From positions 1 through 5,852 of the forward strand of contig JACRDZ010000090.1 in NCBI GenBank assembly GCA_016212735.1: DNA of 5,852 nucleotides. The letters run 5' to 3'. The position numbers and the translations under genes are program-made. Below the pieces are notes generated by a model. That model saw nothing but the letters and a program-made list of their open reading frames with translations, was not told the origin of the DNA and did no database searches. This DNA is from Candidatus Firestoneibacteriota bacterium (GTDB taxonomy: Bacteria; JACRDZ01). Positions 1 to 5,852 of this stretch are shown here, piece by piece (within the stretch, counting starts at the first letter, position 1; the number at the start of each line of letters is the position of its first letter).

Positions 1-44
1 AGGCTTAATTTAACCCTGCTGGGTATATAGTTGAAAAGGAATAT

Positions 45-2057
45 ATGTCTATATTTAAACTTGTTTCTGATTTCAGCCCTTGCGGTGATCAACCAGGGGC
101 AATTGAACAACTTACAAAAAATTTCATGAATGGCGCTAAATACCAAACACTATTAGGTGTTACAGGATCAGGTAAGACTTTTACAGCAGCAAATGTAATT
201 CAAAATATTCAAAAACCAACTCTTGTTATTTCTCATAACAAAACCCTTGCAGCTCAGCTTTATAGTGAATTAAAAGAATTTTTCCCTCATAATGCAGTTG
301 AATATTTTGTGAGTTATTATGATTATTACCAACCAGAAGCATATATACCTTCAACAGATACTTATATTGAAAAAGATGCCTCGATAAATGATGAAATTGA
401 CAGATTGCGTCTTTCTGCAACAAGTTCGCTTATGATGCGTAAAGATGTAATTGTTGTATCCAGCGTTTCCTGTATTTATGGACTGGGATCACCATCTGAA
501 TATAAAGAACTAATGCTTTTTTTAAAAAAAGGCGACACAATATCCCGCCAGAACTTGTTTCGGAAATTAATTAATATCCATTATGAACGAAATGATTTCG
601 ATTTTAAAAGAGGTGTATTTCGTGTACGAGGAGATGCCATTGACATTTTCCCTGCTTACGGAAAAACAGCTGTCAGAATTGAATGTTTTGGTGATGAAAT
701 AGAAAGAATCCGTGAATTTGATCCTCTAACCGGGAAGCCAATCAATGATACGGATATGTATGCTTTTTATCCTGCTAAGCATTTTGTAACAACCGAAGAC
801 CGTCTAAAAAATGCAATACTGCATATAGAAAAAGAATTGGAAGAAAGAGTTAAATTCTTCCGGGATAATAACAAATTATTAGAAGCAGAGCGAATAGAAA
901 CAAGAACCAGATATGATATCGAATTAATGATTGAAATGGGATACTGTTCGGGGATAGAAAATTACTCACGCCATATTTCCGGCCGTAATCCTGGAGAATC
1001 ACCTTCTACTCTGCTTGATTATTTCCCTCTTGATTTTTTTCTTATTATAGATGAATCTCATGCAACAATTCCACAGCTTAACGGAATGTATAATGGTGAT
1101 CGCGCACGTAAAGAATCTCTTATTGAATTTGGTTTCCGATTGCCGTCTGCTTTTGATAATCGGCCTTTATATTTTAAGGAATTCGAAAAATACATGAAAC
1201 AGGTAATATTTGTTTCTGCAACACCAGCAGAATATGAAATAGAAAAAAGCAAACCGTTTATTGTTGAACAGCTTATACGCCCCACAGGACTGTGCGACCC
1301 TGTTATTACAGTATTACCCGTGCAGAATCAGGTTGATGATTTAGTCTCTAAAATTAAAGACCGTATTCAAAAGAAAGAACGCGTGCTTGTAACAACGCTA
1401 ACAAAACGCATGGCAGAAGATCTTGCTGAGTATATCGCAAAACTCGGAATTCAGGTCAGATACCTGCATTCAGAAATAGAAACAATCGAACGCTCTGAAA
1501 TTCTAAAGGACTTAAGGCTGGCTAAATTTGATGTTCTGGTTGGAATAAATCTATTAAGAGAAGGGCTTGATCTCCCTGAAGTCTCACTTGTAGCAATTCT
1601 TGATGCAGATAAAGAAGGGTTCCTTCGTAGTGAACGTTCTTTAATTCAGGTCGGCGGGAGAGCAGCAAGAAATGTAAATGGTGAAGTAATAATGTATGCA
1701 GATAATATTACTAACTCTATTCGGAAAGCAATTGCTGAATCAGAACGAAGACGTAATATTCAGATGGAATATAACAGAAAACATAATATCACTCCTCAAA
1801 CTATTCACAAAAATATATACGATCACATTTCTTCCTGTAAAAATAAATATGATATTAATGAAAATATAATAAATAATTCTTTAAATATTAAAGATGATAT
1901 AGATTTTGAAGATATTGCTTATATGGATAATAAAAATATGTCTATGCTTTTAACACGTCTGGAAAAAGAGATGAAACTTGCTGCACGTAAATTAGAATTT
2001 GAAAAAGCAGCACGTATCAGGGACAAACTATTACAATTAAAAAACTTTAAAAGGTAA
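45..2057 (+). CDS. uvrB: UvrABC system protein B (excinuclease subunit UvrB), complete
   Basis: UvrB is the ATP-dependent damage-verifying subunit of cytoplasmic nucleotide excision repair. It is loaded on DNA by UvrA and then recruits UvrC for incision. The 670-residue product is close to the usual length (E. coli 673). Seen in order: GDQPGAI near the N-terminus (14-20); Walker A GVTGSGKT (38-45); the Tyr-rich beta-hairpin that clamps damaged DNA ([10 protein letters not shown], 91-100); Walker B DESH (336-339); helicase motif III SAT (391-393); motif V region [14 protein letters not shown] (500-513); motif [11 protein letters not shown] (535-543); and a C-terminal UVR domain (about 634-668) that contacts UvrC. 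The Asn/Asp/Ile-rich segment 595-630 is the usual variable linker. The start is set by AAAAGGA at 34-40, four bases before the ATG, and by the match of [10 protein letters not shown] to known UvrB N-termini. Motif VI usually reads QTIGRAARN, so the VG at 536-537 is a small oddity. Its promoter lies outside the window, so LexA control cannot be judged. Confidence 0.98.
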   Translation: MSIFKLVSDFSPCGDQPGAIEQLTKNFMNGAKYQTLLGVTGSGKTFTAANVIQNIQKPTLVISHNKTLAAQLYSELKEFFPHNAVEYFVSYYDYYQPEAYIPSTDTYIEKDASINDEIDRLRLSATSSLMMRKDVIVVSSVSCIYGLGSPSEYKELMLFLKKGDTISRQNLFRKLINIHYERNDFDFKRGVFRVRGDAIDIFPAYGKTAVRIECFGDEIERIREFDPLTGKPINDTDMYAFYPAKHFVTTEDRLKNAILHIEKELEERVKFFRDNNKLLEAERIETRTRYDIELMIEMGYCSGIENYSRHISGRNPGESPSTLLDYFPLDFFLIIDESHATIPQLNGMYNGDRARKESLIEFGFRLPSAFDNRPLYFKEFEKYMKQVIFVSATPAEYEIEKSKPFIVEQLIRPTGLCDPVITVLPVQNQVDDLVSKIKDRIQKKERVLVTTLTKRMAEDLAEYIAKLGIQVRYLHSEIETIERSEILKDLRLAKFDVLVGINLLREGLDLPEVSLVAILDADKEGFLRSERSLIQVGGRAARNVNGEVIMYADNITNSIRKAIAESERRRNIQMEYNRKHNITPQTIHKNIYDHISSCKNKYDINENIINNSLNIKDDIDFEDIAYMDNKNMSMLLTRLEKEMKLAARKLEFEKAARIRDKLLQLKNFKR

Positions 2058-2068
2058 ATGGTAAGCTA

Positions 2069-2117
2069 TGTAAAAAGATTATAAAAACTGTAAAATGGGA
2101 ACTGTAAAATGTAAAAT
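2069..2117. repeat. Short direct repeats of TGTAAAA, including a 12-bp duplicate
   Basis: TGTAAAA occurs at 2069, 2089, 2103 and 2110 (start positions), spaced 20, 14 and 7 bases apart. The two middle copies belong to a perfect 12-bp direct repeat, AACTGTAAAATG, at 2086-2097 and 2100-2111. The near-multiples of seven suggest replication slippage of a short unit. A protein-binding array is possible but unsupported. Confidence 0.6.
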
Positions 2118-2152
2118 TTAAAATTAATTCTGATTTGGATTACTGATTTCGC

Positions 2153-2182
2153 TTGACAGTTAAAAGATGTTTATGGTAAATT
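2153..2182 (+). promoter_or_regulatory. Predicted sigma70 promoter for the S1 gene
   Basis: A perfect -35 box TTGACA (2153-2158) is followed after 18 bases by TAAATT (2177-2182; 4 of 6 matches to TATAAT). TGG sits directly upstream of the -10 box, giving an extended -10 element. The transcription start would fall near 2189, leaving a 5' leader of about 178 bases before the S1 start codon. A perfect TATAAT at 2195-2200 has no good -35 box and is a weaker alternative. Confidence 0.6.
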
Positions 2183-2189
2183 ATTTTAG

Positions 2190-2201
2190 AATTATATAAT
2201 T
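2190..2201. promoter_or_regulatory. 12-bp perfect palindrome at the predicted transcription start
   Basis: AATTATATAATT is identical to its reverse complement and begins one base after the predicted start of the S1 transcript. It could be an operator half-site pair or simply the core of a second -10 region, since it contains TATAAT. Composition is all A/T, so chance is a serious alternative. Confidence 0.3.
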
Positions 2202-2243
2202 TGATGAGTTTATCCATGGGTCATATTTTATGTGTGTTAATAA

Positions 2244-2264
2244 AGTTAGCAACATGCACTAACT
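2244..2264 (+). promoter_or_regulatory. S1 leader hairpin 1
   Basis: AGTTAG (2244-2249) pairs perfectly with CTAACT (2259-2264) around a nine-base loop. No T-run follows, so it is not a terminator. It lies within the predicted 5' leader of the S1 mRNA. Confidence 0.4.
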
Positions 2265-2271
2265 GAAAAGG

Positions 2272-2290
2272 ATAGAATTCTGGATTCTAT
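2272..2290 (+). promoter_or_regulatory. S1 leader hairpin 2
   Basis: ATAGAAT (2272-2278) pairs perfectly with ATTCTAT (2284-2290) around the loop TCTGG. It starts seven bases after hairpin 1 and is followed by the G-free stretch, so the leader would read as two hairpins and then an open single strand. Confidence 0.45.
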
Positions 2291-2297
2291 GCTAAAG

Positions 2298-2349
2298 TAA
2301 TTAACCACTTTCCACCCTTTCAAATTTTACTCATCTCAAATCTACTTAA
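2298..2349 (+). promoter_or_regulatory. G-free, A/C/T-only leader stretch before the S1 start
   Basis: No G occurs in these 52 bases, although Gs are scattered elsewhere in the leader. Without G, neither G-C nor G-U pairs can form within it, so the RNA should stay unstructured up to the Shine-Dalgarno sequence. A ribosome standby site or a binding site for S1 itself, which prefers unstructured A/U- and pyrimidine-rich RNA, is inferred. Confidence 0.45.
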
Positions 2350-2355
2350 GGAGGT
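2348..2355 (+). promoter_or_regulatory. Ribosome binding site of the S1 gene
   Basis: AAGGAGGT is a full match to the anti-Shine-Dalgarno sequence. It lies 11 bases before the ATG at 2367, a slightly long spacing. An in-frame TAA at 2355-2357 rules out any earlier start. A second AAGGAGGA at 2403-2410 lies inside the gene, where it encodes Lys-Glu-Glu; it has no in-frame start codon at usable distance. Confidence 0.8.
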
Positions 2356-2366
2356 AATTTAACGTT

Positions 2367-4157
2367 ATGGTTTCTCGGAAACGGATGGAAACTTCTCAGG
2401 ATAAGGAGGAATTTTGTCAAAATACTGTTATGATAGAACCAAATAATAATGCTGATGGAGAAGAAACAATTGATATGGAATCATGGTATTCAAACAACAT
2501 GTCTAATATACGTGTTGGGGAAGTAGTTAAAGGGGAAATTATTGAAATCAACGAAGATTCTATTCTTGTTGATATTAAATATAAATCAGAGGGAGTAATT
2601 TCCAGGGAAGAATTTGGTAATTCATATAATAATTTCAAATTCAAAGTGGGTGATTCAATTGATGTCTTTCTTGAAAATACTGAAGATCAAAATGGTCGTA
2701 TAGTACTTTCAAAAAGAAAAGCAGATTATTATTTTGCATGGGATAAAATTGCAAACGCATATACCCATGATGAACCTGTTAAAGGACGTGTGCTGCGCAG
2801 AGTTAAGGGAGGACTACAGGTAGATATAAATGGAATTTATGCATTTTTACCTGCTTCTCAGATTGATCTTAATCAACGGCAGGATCTTGATAGTTATATC
2901 GGTAAAGAAATTGAAATGAAAATCATTAAATTAAACCGCGTTAGAAATAACATCGTTCTATCACGCAGAATAATACTTGAAGAAAAAAGAAATAAAAACA
3001 GAATCGCACTTCTAAAAGATTTAACTGAAGGGCAGATACGTAAAGGTATTGTAAAAAATATAACCAATTTTGGTGCTTTTATTGATCTTGGAGGAATTGA
3101 CGGACTGCTTCATATAACTGATATTTCATGGGGTAGAATCAGCCATCCTTCAGAAGTGCTTCATGTAGGACAAGAAATTGATGTAAAAATATTATCTTTT
3201 GATAAAGATAATAGAAAAGTTTCTCTAGGATTAAAGCAAAAAACTGAAAATCCATGGAATACTATAAATGATAAATACAAATTAAACGATAAAGTTAAAG
3301 GCAAAGTTGTAAGTATTGCTGATTATGGCGCATTTATAGAGCTTGAAGAAGGTGTTGAAGGATTACTTCATTTATCAGAAATGTCGTGGACAAAAAGAAT
3401 TGAACATCCTTCAGAAATTGTTAAAATAGGAGAATCAATAGAAGTAGTTCTCCTTAATTCAAACAAAGAGGAAAAGAAAATTGCTCTTGGTCTGAAACAA
3501 ACTCAACCAAATCCATGGAACAGAATTGAACAGGAATTCCCTGCAGGAACAAAAATAAAACGCAAAATAAAAAATATAGTTGATTTTGGGATATTTATTG
3601 AATTAGTTGATAGTATAGACGGACTTATTCATATTTCCGATTTCTCATGGACCAAACATTATAATAATGCTCATGATGTATACAAAAAAGACAATGAAAT
3701 TGAAGCTGTTGTTTTATCAATAGATAAAGAGAACCAAAGAATTTCTTTAGGTATAAAACAACTTGAAACTAATCCATGGGAACATTTACGAGATAAATAT
3801 AAAGAAGGATCAAATCATAAAGTAAAAATTATTAAATTTTTTGATACCTATGCTATTGCAGAACTTGAAAAAGATATTGAAGGAATAATTCAGATCTCCC
3901 AGGTTGATACTAAAGACAACCGCAAACTGGAAGAAATATACTCTCTCGGAGATGAAATTATGGTAAAAATAATAAAACTAAATATTGATGAACACAAAAT
4001 AAACCTTAGCCCAAAAGCATTTATTGATGAGCAAGAAAAAAACAATATTAGCGAATATATCAATTCACAGAAAAAAGAAATTGCTAATCTGGGTGACATT
4101 ATAGGTAATAATTCATCCAATATAACTGAAGAAGATAACAACACATCTCATAATTAA
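2367..4157 (+). CDS. rpsA: 30S ribosomal protein S1, six S1 domains
   Basis: S1 sits on the 30S subunit and captures and unwinds mRNA for translation initiation. The 596-residue product has six S1 (OB-fold) repeats at about 49-117, 136-201, 221-290, 306-377, 392-464 and 480-549. Repeat 1 carries KSEGVISREEF and repeat 2 GIYAFLPASQID, both typical of the ribosome-anchoring N-terminal pair. Repeats 3-5 carry the RNA-binding pattern FGAF/YGAF/FGIF and end in LGLKQ or LGIKQ, with NPW linkers at 296-298, 382-384 and 469-471 or very near. Repeat 6 has lost the aromatic-G-x-F motif, as is usual. Length exceeds E. coli S1 (557) through a 48-residue N-terminal lead and an Asn/Glu-rich tail (550-596). 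The start at 2367 follows an in-frame stop and a strong Shine-Dalgarno sequence; Met7 or Met22 are weaker alternatives. The usual neighbours cmk and ispH are absent. Confidence 0.95.
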   Translation: MVSRKRMETSQDKEEFCQNTVMIEPNNNADGEETIDMESWYSNNMSNIRVGEVVKGEIIEINEDSILVDIKYKSEGVISREEFGNSYNNFKFKVGDSIDVFLENTEDQNGRIVLSKRKADYYFAWDKIANAYTHDEPVKGRVLRRVKGGLQVDINGIYAFLPASQIDLNQRQDLDSYIGKEIEMKIIKLNRVRNNIVLSRRIILEEKRNKNRIALLKDLTEGQIRKGIVKNITNFGAFIDLGGIDGLLHITDISWGRISHPSEVLHVGQEIDVKILSFDKDNRKVSLGLKQKTENPWNTINDKYKLNDKVKGKVVSIADYGAFIELEEGVEGLLHLSEMSWTKRIEHPSEIVKIGESIEVVLLNSNKEEKKIALGLKQTQPNPWNRIEQEFPAGTKIKRKIKNIVDFGIFIELVDSIDGLIHISDFSWTKHYNNAHDVYKKDNEIEAVVLSIDKENQRISLGIKQLETNPWEHLRDKYKEGSNHKVKIIKFFDTYAIAELEKDIEGIIQISQVDTKDNRKLEEIYSLGDEIMVKIIKLNIDEHKINLSPKAFIDEQEKNNISEYINSQKKEIANLGDIIGNNSSNITEEDNNTSHN

Positions 4158-4178
4158 GTTGCTTAATATTCAACTTGA
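4154..4178 (+). other. Weak inverted repeat at the S1 stop codon
   Basis: TTAAGTTG (4154-4161) pairs with CAACTTGA (4171-4178) as seven Watson-Crick pairs plus one G-U pair around a nine-base loop. It overlaps the TAA stop (4155-4157). No T-run follows, so it is a poor intrinsic terminator; read-through into the next gene is plausible. A second small inverted repeat, GAATTT/AAATTC (4187-4192, 4197-4202), follows, also without a T-run. Confidence 0.3.
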
Positions 4179-4201
4179 CTGAGTTCGAATTTTAATAAAT
4201 T
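4175..4201 (+). promoter_or_regulatory. Weak candidate promoter for lysA-dapF
   Basis: TTGACT (4175-4180, 5 of 6 to the -35 consensus) is followed after 15 bases by TAAATT (4196-4201, 4 of 6 to the -10 consensus). Spacing is short and the region is AT-rich, so this is a tentative call. Co-transcription with the S1 gene across the 109-base gap is the alternative. Confidence 0.2.
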
Positions 4202-4248
4202 CTACAGAAAAAAATCAGTAACTTGAGTAATAAATATTGAGAAAAAGT

Positions 4249-4258
4249 TGCCTAGGCA
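4249..4258 (+). promoter_or_regulatory. 10-bp palindrome over the lysA ribosome binding site
   Basis: TGCCTAGGCA is identical to its reverse complement and contains AGG (4254-4256), the only Shine-Dalgarno-like bases at proper distance (10 bases) from the ATG at 4267. The ribosome binding site is therefore weak compared with that of the S1 gene. With no loop it cannot form a simple RNA hairpin, so a dimeric DNA-binding protein would be the more natural reader, if it has a role. Confidence 0.3.
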
Positions 4259-4266
4259 GTGACTAA

Positions 4267-5852
4267 ATGATAAATTATTTTAATTATGATAAAAATAATA
4301 TTTTAAATTGTGAAAATGTTAATATTATCAAGATAATTGAGGAAGTAAATACTCCTCTGTATATATATTCTTCAAAAGCAATTCTTGATAATTTCGAACT
4401 ATATAAAAAAGCTTTCTCTGGTTTTGATCCTCTTATATGTTTCGCAGTTAAAGCTAATGCCAATCTGAACATATTATCATTACTTAAAGACTCAGGAGCA
4501 GGAGCAGATATTGTTTCCAGCGGTGAATTATTCCGTGCACTGGAAGCAGGAATACATCCTAAAAAAATTGTTTATGCTGGTGTTGGAAAAACTGATGCAG
4601 AAATAGAATCTGCACTCAGAGCTAATATTCTAATGTTTAATACTGAGTCTTATGAAGAAATTGTCCGTATCAATGCACTTTCTTTAAAACTTCATAAGAA
4701 AGCATGCATAGCTATAAGAGTAAATCCTGATATCAATCCAAAAACTCATCCATATATTTCAACAGGGCTTAAAAAGAATAAGTTTGGAATTAATATTAAT
4801 AATGTAAAAGAATTAATAAATAGTATTTCCGGATTTAAAAATATCGTACTTATGGGAATACATATGCATATTGGATCCCAGCTTATTGATTTATCTCCTC
4901 TTTATGATAGTCTTCAAAAAATCAAATTACTTATCAATGAGCTTAAAGAAAATAATATTAGTATAAAATATTTAAATCTTGGCGGTGGGCTTGGAATAAA
5001 ATATAGCAATGAGAAAGAACCCACACCTGATAATTATATTAAATTAATTAAACCAATATTGGAATCTATTAATTGCAAGATTATTATGGAACCAGGCCGT
5101 TCAATAATAGGGAATGCCGGGATTCTTGTAACCAGAGTTATTAATAACAAAAAAACAGAAAATAAAAATTTCGTTATTGTGGATGCAGGTATGAATGATC
5201 TTATTCGTCCAAGTTTATATGATGCTTATCATGAGATAATTCCAGTAAAAAAATCATATTATAAAAATAAGGATAAGTTTGATATTGTTGGCCCTATCTG
5301 TGAAACAGGAGATTTTTTTGCCCATGATAGAATTTTGCCGCAAGTTGCAGTTGGAGAATATCTTGCTGTTTTATCTGCAGGTGCTTATGGTTTCAGCATG
5401 TCCTCAAATTATAACTCAAGATTAAGAGCGGCTGAAATATTAGTAAAAGAAAATTCTTTCAAAATAATCCGCAGAAGAGAAACATTCGCAGAATTAATAC
5501 AGAATGAACATATTAATACTATCCCTTTTACTAAATTGAACGGCAATGGTAATGATTTTATTTTAATAGATAATCGGCATAAAATATTAAAGAAAAATCT
5601 ATCAGAATTTTCGAAAAAGATTTGTACGCCTAAATATTCCATCGGTGCAGATGGTGTGATTTTTATCGAAAATTCGAAATACGCTGACTTTTTAATACGC
5701 ATTTTTAATATGGATGGGACCGAAGCAGAAATGTGCGGAAATGGGGCAAGATGTGCTGCCAAATTTGCGTTCGATAAGAAAATTGTAATTACTCCTATTA
5801 TGAATTTAGAAACTAAAAGCGGTATGATAATAGCTGATATAAATCTTGATAA
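4267..5852 (+). CDS. lysA: LysA-DapF fusion: diaminopimelate decarboxylase joined to diaminopimelate epimerase (3' end outside window)
   Basis: One frame runs without a stop from ATG 4267 to the window end (528 codons seen). Residues 1-413 are a complete PLP-dependent LysA, which decarboxylates meso-DAP to L-lysine. Visible motifs are the PLP-binding lysine K62 in CFAVKANAN, HMHIGSQ (199-205), the phosphate-binding GGGLG (239-243), EPGRS (275-279), catalytic CETGD with C345, and Y374 and NYN (381-383) near the C-terminus. The usual NSRPR reads NSRLR here. Residues 419 onward are DapF, which converts LL-DAP to meso-DAP. The join is tight: LysA ends RRRETFAELIQNE and about five residues later IPFTKLNGNGNDF begins. 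No ATG, GTG or TTG lies in frame between the active-site region of LysA (5335) and the DapF start motif, nor is there a Shine-Dalgarno sequence, so a separate dapF start is unlikely. An in-frame TAA at 4264-4266 fixes the N-terminus. The fusion joins consecutive steps of lysine synthesis. A sequencing error that removed a stop is the main alternative. Confidence 0.93.
   Translation, partial: MINYFNYDKNNILNCENVNIIKIIEEVNTPLYIYSSKAILDNFELYKKAFSGFDPLICFAVKANANLNILSLLKDSGAGADIVSSGELFRALEAGIHPKKIVYAGVGKTDAEIESALRANILMFNTESYEEIVRINALSLKLHKKACIAIRVNPDINPKTHPYISTGLKKNKFGININNVKELINSISGFKNIVLMGIHMHIGSQLIDLSPLYDSLQKIKLLINELKENNISIKYLNLGGGLGIKYSNEKEPTPDNYIKLIKPILESINCKIIMEPGRSIIGNAGILVTRVINNKKTENKNFVIVDAGMNDLIRPSLYDAYHEIIPVKKSYYKNKDKFDIVGPICETGDFFAHDRILPQVAVGEYLAVLSAGAYGFSMSSNYNSRLRAAEILVKENSFKIIRRRETFAELIQNEHINTIPFTKLNGNGNDFILIDNRHKILKKNLSEFSKKICTPKYSIGADGVIFIENSKYADFLIRIFNMDGTEAEMCGNGARCAAKFAFDKKIVITPIMNLETKSGMIIADINLD
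5521..5852 (+). other. dapF: DapF (diaminopimelate epimerase) domain of the fusion, N-terminal part only
   Basis: This marks the second domain of the preceding CDS. It opens with IPFTKLNGNGNDF (residues 419-431), matching the DapF opening F-T-K-x-x-G-x-G-N-D-F; the common His of HGxGNDF is Asn425. GADGV follows at 460-464 and the first catalytic cysteine, C490, sits in MCGNGARC (489-496) after NMDGTEAE. DapF is a PLP-independent racemase that uses two cysteines; the second would lie beyond the window, so intactness cannot be confirmed. About 110 of the usual 270-280 residues are visible. Compared with free DapF proteins, which often begin Met-Ile-Pro-Phe-Thr-Lys, only the initiator methionine is replaced (by Thr418). 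Confidence 0.92.

Larger units (their letters stand above)
2058..2366. other. 309-base intergenic region between uvrB and the S1 gene
   Basis: No convincing gene lies here. From left to right it holds a TGTAAAA repeat cluster, a CTGATTT direct repeat (2130-2136 and 2143-2149) just upstream of the -35 box, a sigma70-type promoter, a 12-bp palindrome, two short hairpins, a G-free stretch and the Shine-Dalgarno sequence of the S1 gene. No hairpin followed by a T-run was found after uvrB, so no intrinsic terminator is called. The only small reading frame seen (2204-2266, 20 codons) lacks a ribosome binding site. Confidence 0.8.

Noticed and set aside
1..30. Possible C-terminal end of an upstream gene: frame 1 reads RLNLTLLGI and stops at 28-30.
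   Set aside because: Nine codons give no homology signal and other frames cannot be excluded, so no gene is called.
2204..2266. 20-codon reading frame in the S1 leader (MSLSMGHILC..., stop TGA 2264-2266) as a leader peptide.
   Set aside because: There is no Shine-Dalgarno sequence before either ATG (2204 or 2216), no run of a regulatory amino acid, and no attenuator-type terminator.
2111..2330. Nine-base inverted repeat GTAAAATTT (2111-2119) and AAATTTTAC (2322-2330) as a long-range stem.
   Set aside because: The first arm lies upstream of the predicted transcription start, and A/T-only matches of this length are expected by chance here.
2403..2430. Second strong Shine-Dalgarno sequence (AAGGAGGA, 2403-2410) as evidence for a later S1 start.
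   Set aside because: The next in-frame ATG (2430) is about 19 bases away, too far. The closely spaced TTG at 2414 is out of frame and gives only ten codons. The bases are explained by Asp-Lys-Glu-Glu codons.
4158..4266. Lysine riboswitch or T-box upstream of lysA-dapF.
   Set aside because: The gap is only 109 bases, very AT-rich, and shows neither the conserved lysine-riboswitch core nor a terminator/antiterminator pair.
5409..5762. 117-codon minus-strand reading frame opposite the LysA-DapF junction.
   Set aside because: It lies entirely antisense to a frame with clear LysA and DapF motifs, and its protein shows no recognisable motif. The same holds for the other minus-strand frames under uvrB, S1 and lysA.

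Overview
The window comes from an AT-rich bacterial genome (G+C looks like about one third by eye). It holds three plus-strand protein-coding genes and no RNA gene, mobile element or CRISPR array that I can support. The six-domain ribosomal protein S1 and the meso-diaminopimelate (DAP) enzymes suggest a Gram-negative-type bacterium. The LysA half has the feel of Desulfobacterota-type sequences, for example a TGLKKNKFG segment, but that placement is inference and low confidence.

Layout: (1) 45-2057, uvrB, the complete damage-recognition helicase-like subunit of nucleotide excision repair. (2) 2058-2366, a 309-base intergenic stretch. It carries a TGTAAAA repeat cluster just after uvrB, a good sigma70-type promoter (TTGACA ... 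TGG-TAAATT), a 12-bp palindrome at the predicted transcription start, two small hairpins, then 52 bases without a single G leading into a full AAGGAGGT Shine-Dalgarno sequence. (3) 2367-4157, an S1 protein of 596 residues with six S1 repeats. (4) 4158-4266, a short gap with only weak candidate signals and a 10-bp palindrome over the presumed ribosome binding site. (5) 4267 to the window end, one uninterrupted reading frame encoding diaminopimelate decarboxylase (LysA, about residues 1-413) followed directly by diaminopimelate epimerase (DapF, from about residue 419). It is still open at 5852.

The main point of interest is the LysA-DapF fusion. DapF makes meso-DAP from LL-DAP, and LysA decarboxylates meso-DAP to L-lysine, so the chain would join the last two steps of lysine synthesis at the branch point with peptidoglycan. 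No stop codon and no ATG, GTG or TTG start lies between the halves, so separate translation of dapF is unlikely. The second point is the S1 leader, whose hairpins, G-free single-stranded stretch and strong Shine-Dalgarno sequence make it a candidate for translational control. The three genes have no obvious shared function. uvrB and S1 are probably separate transcription units, and lysA-dapF may be read through from S1.
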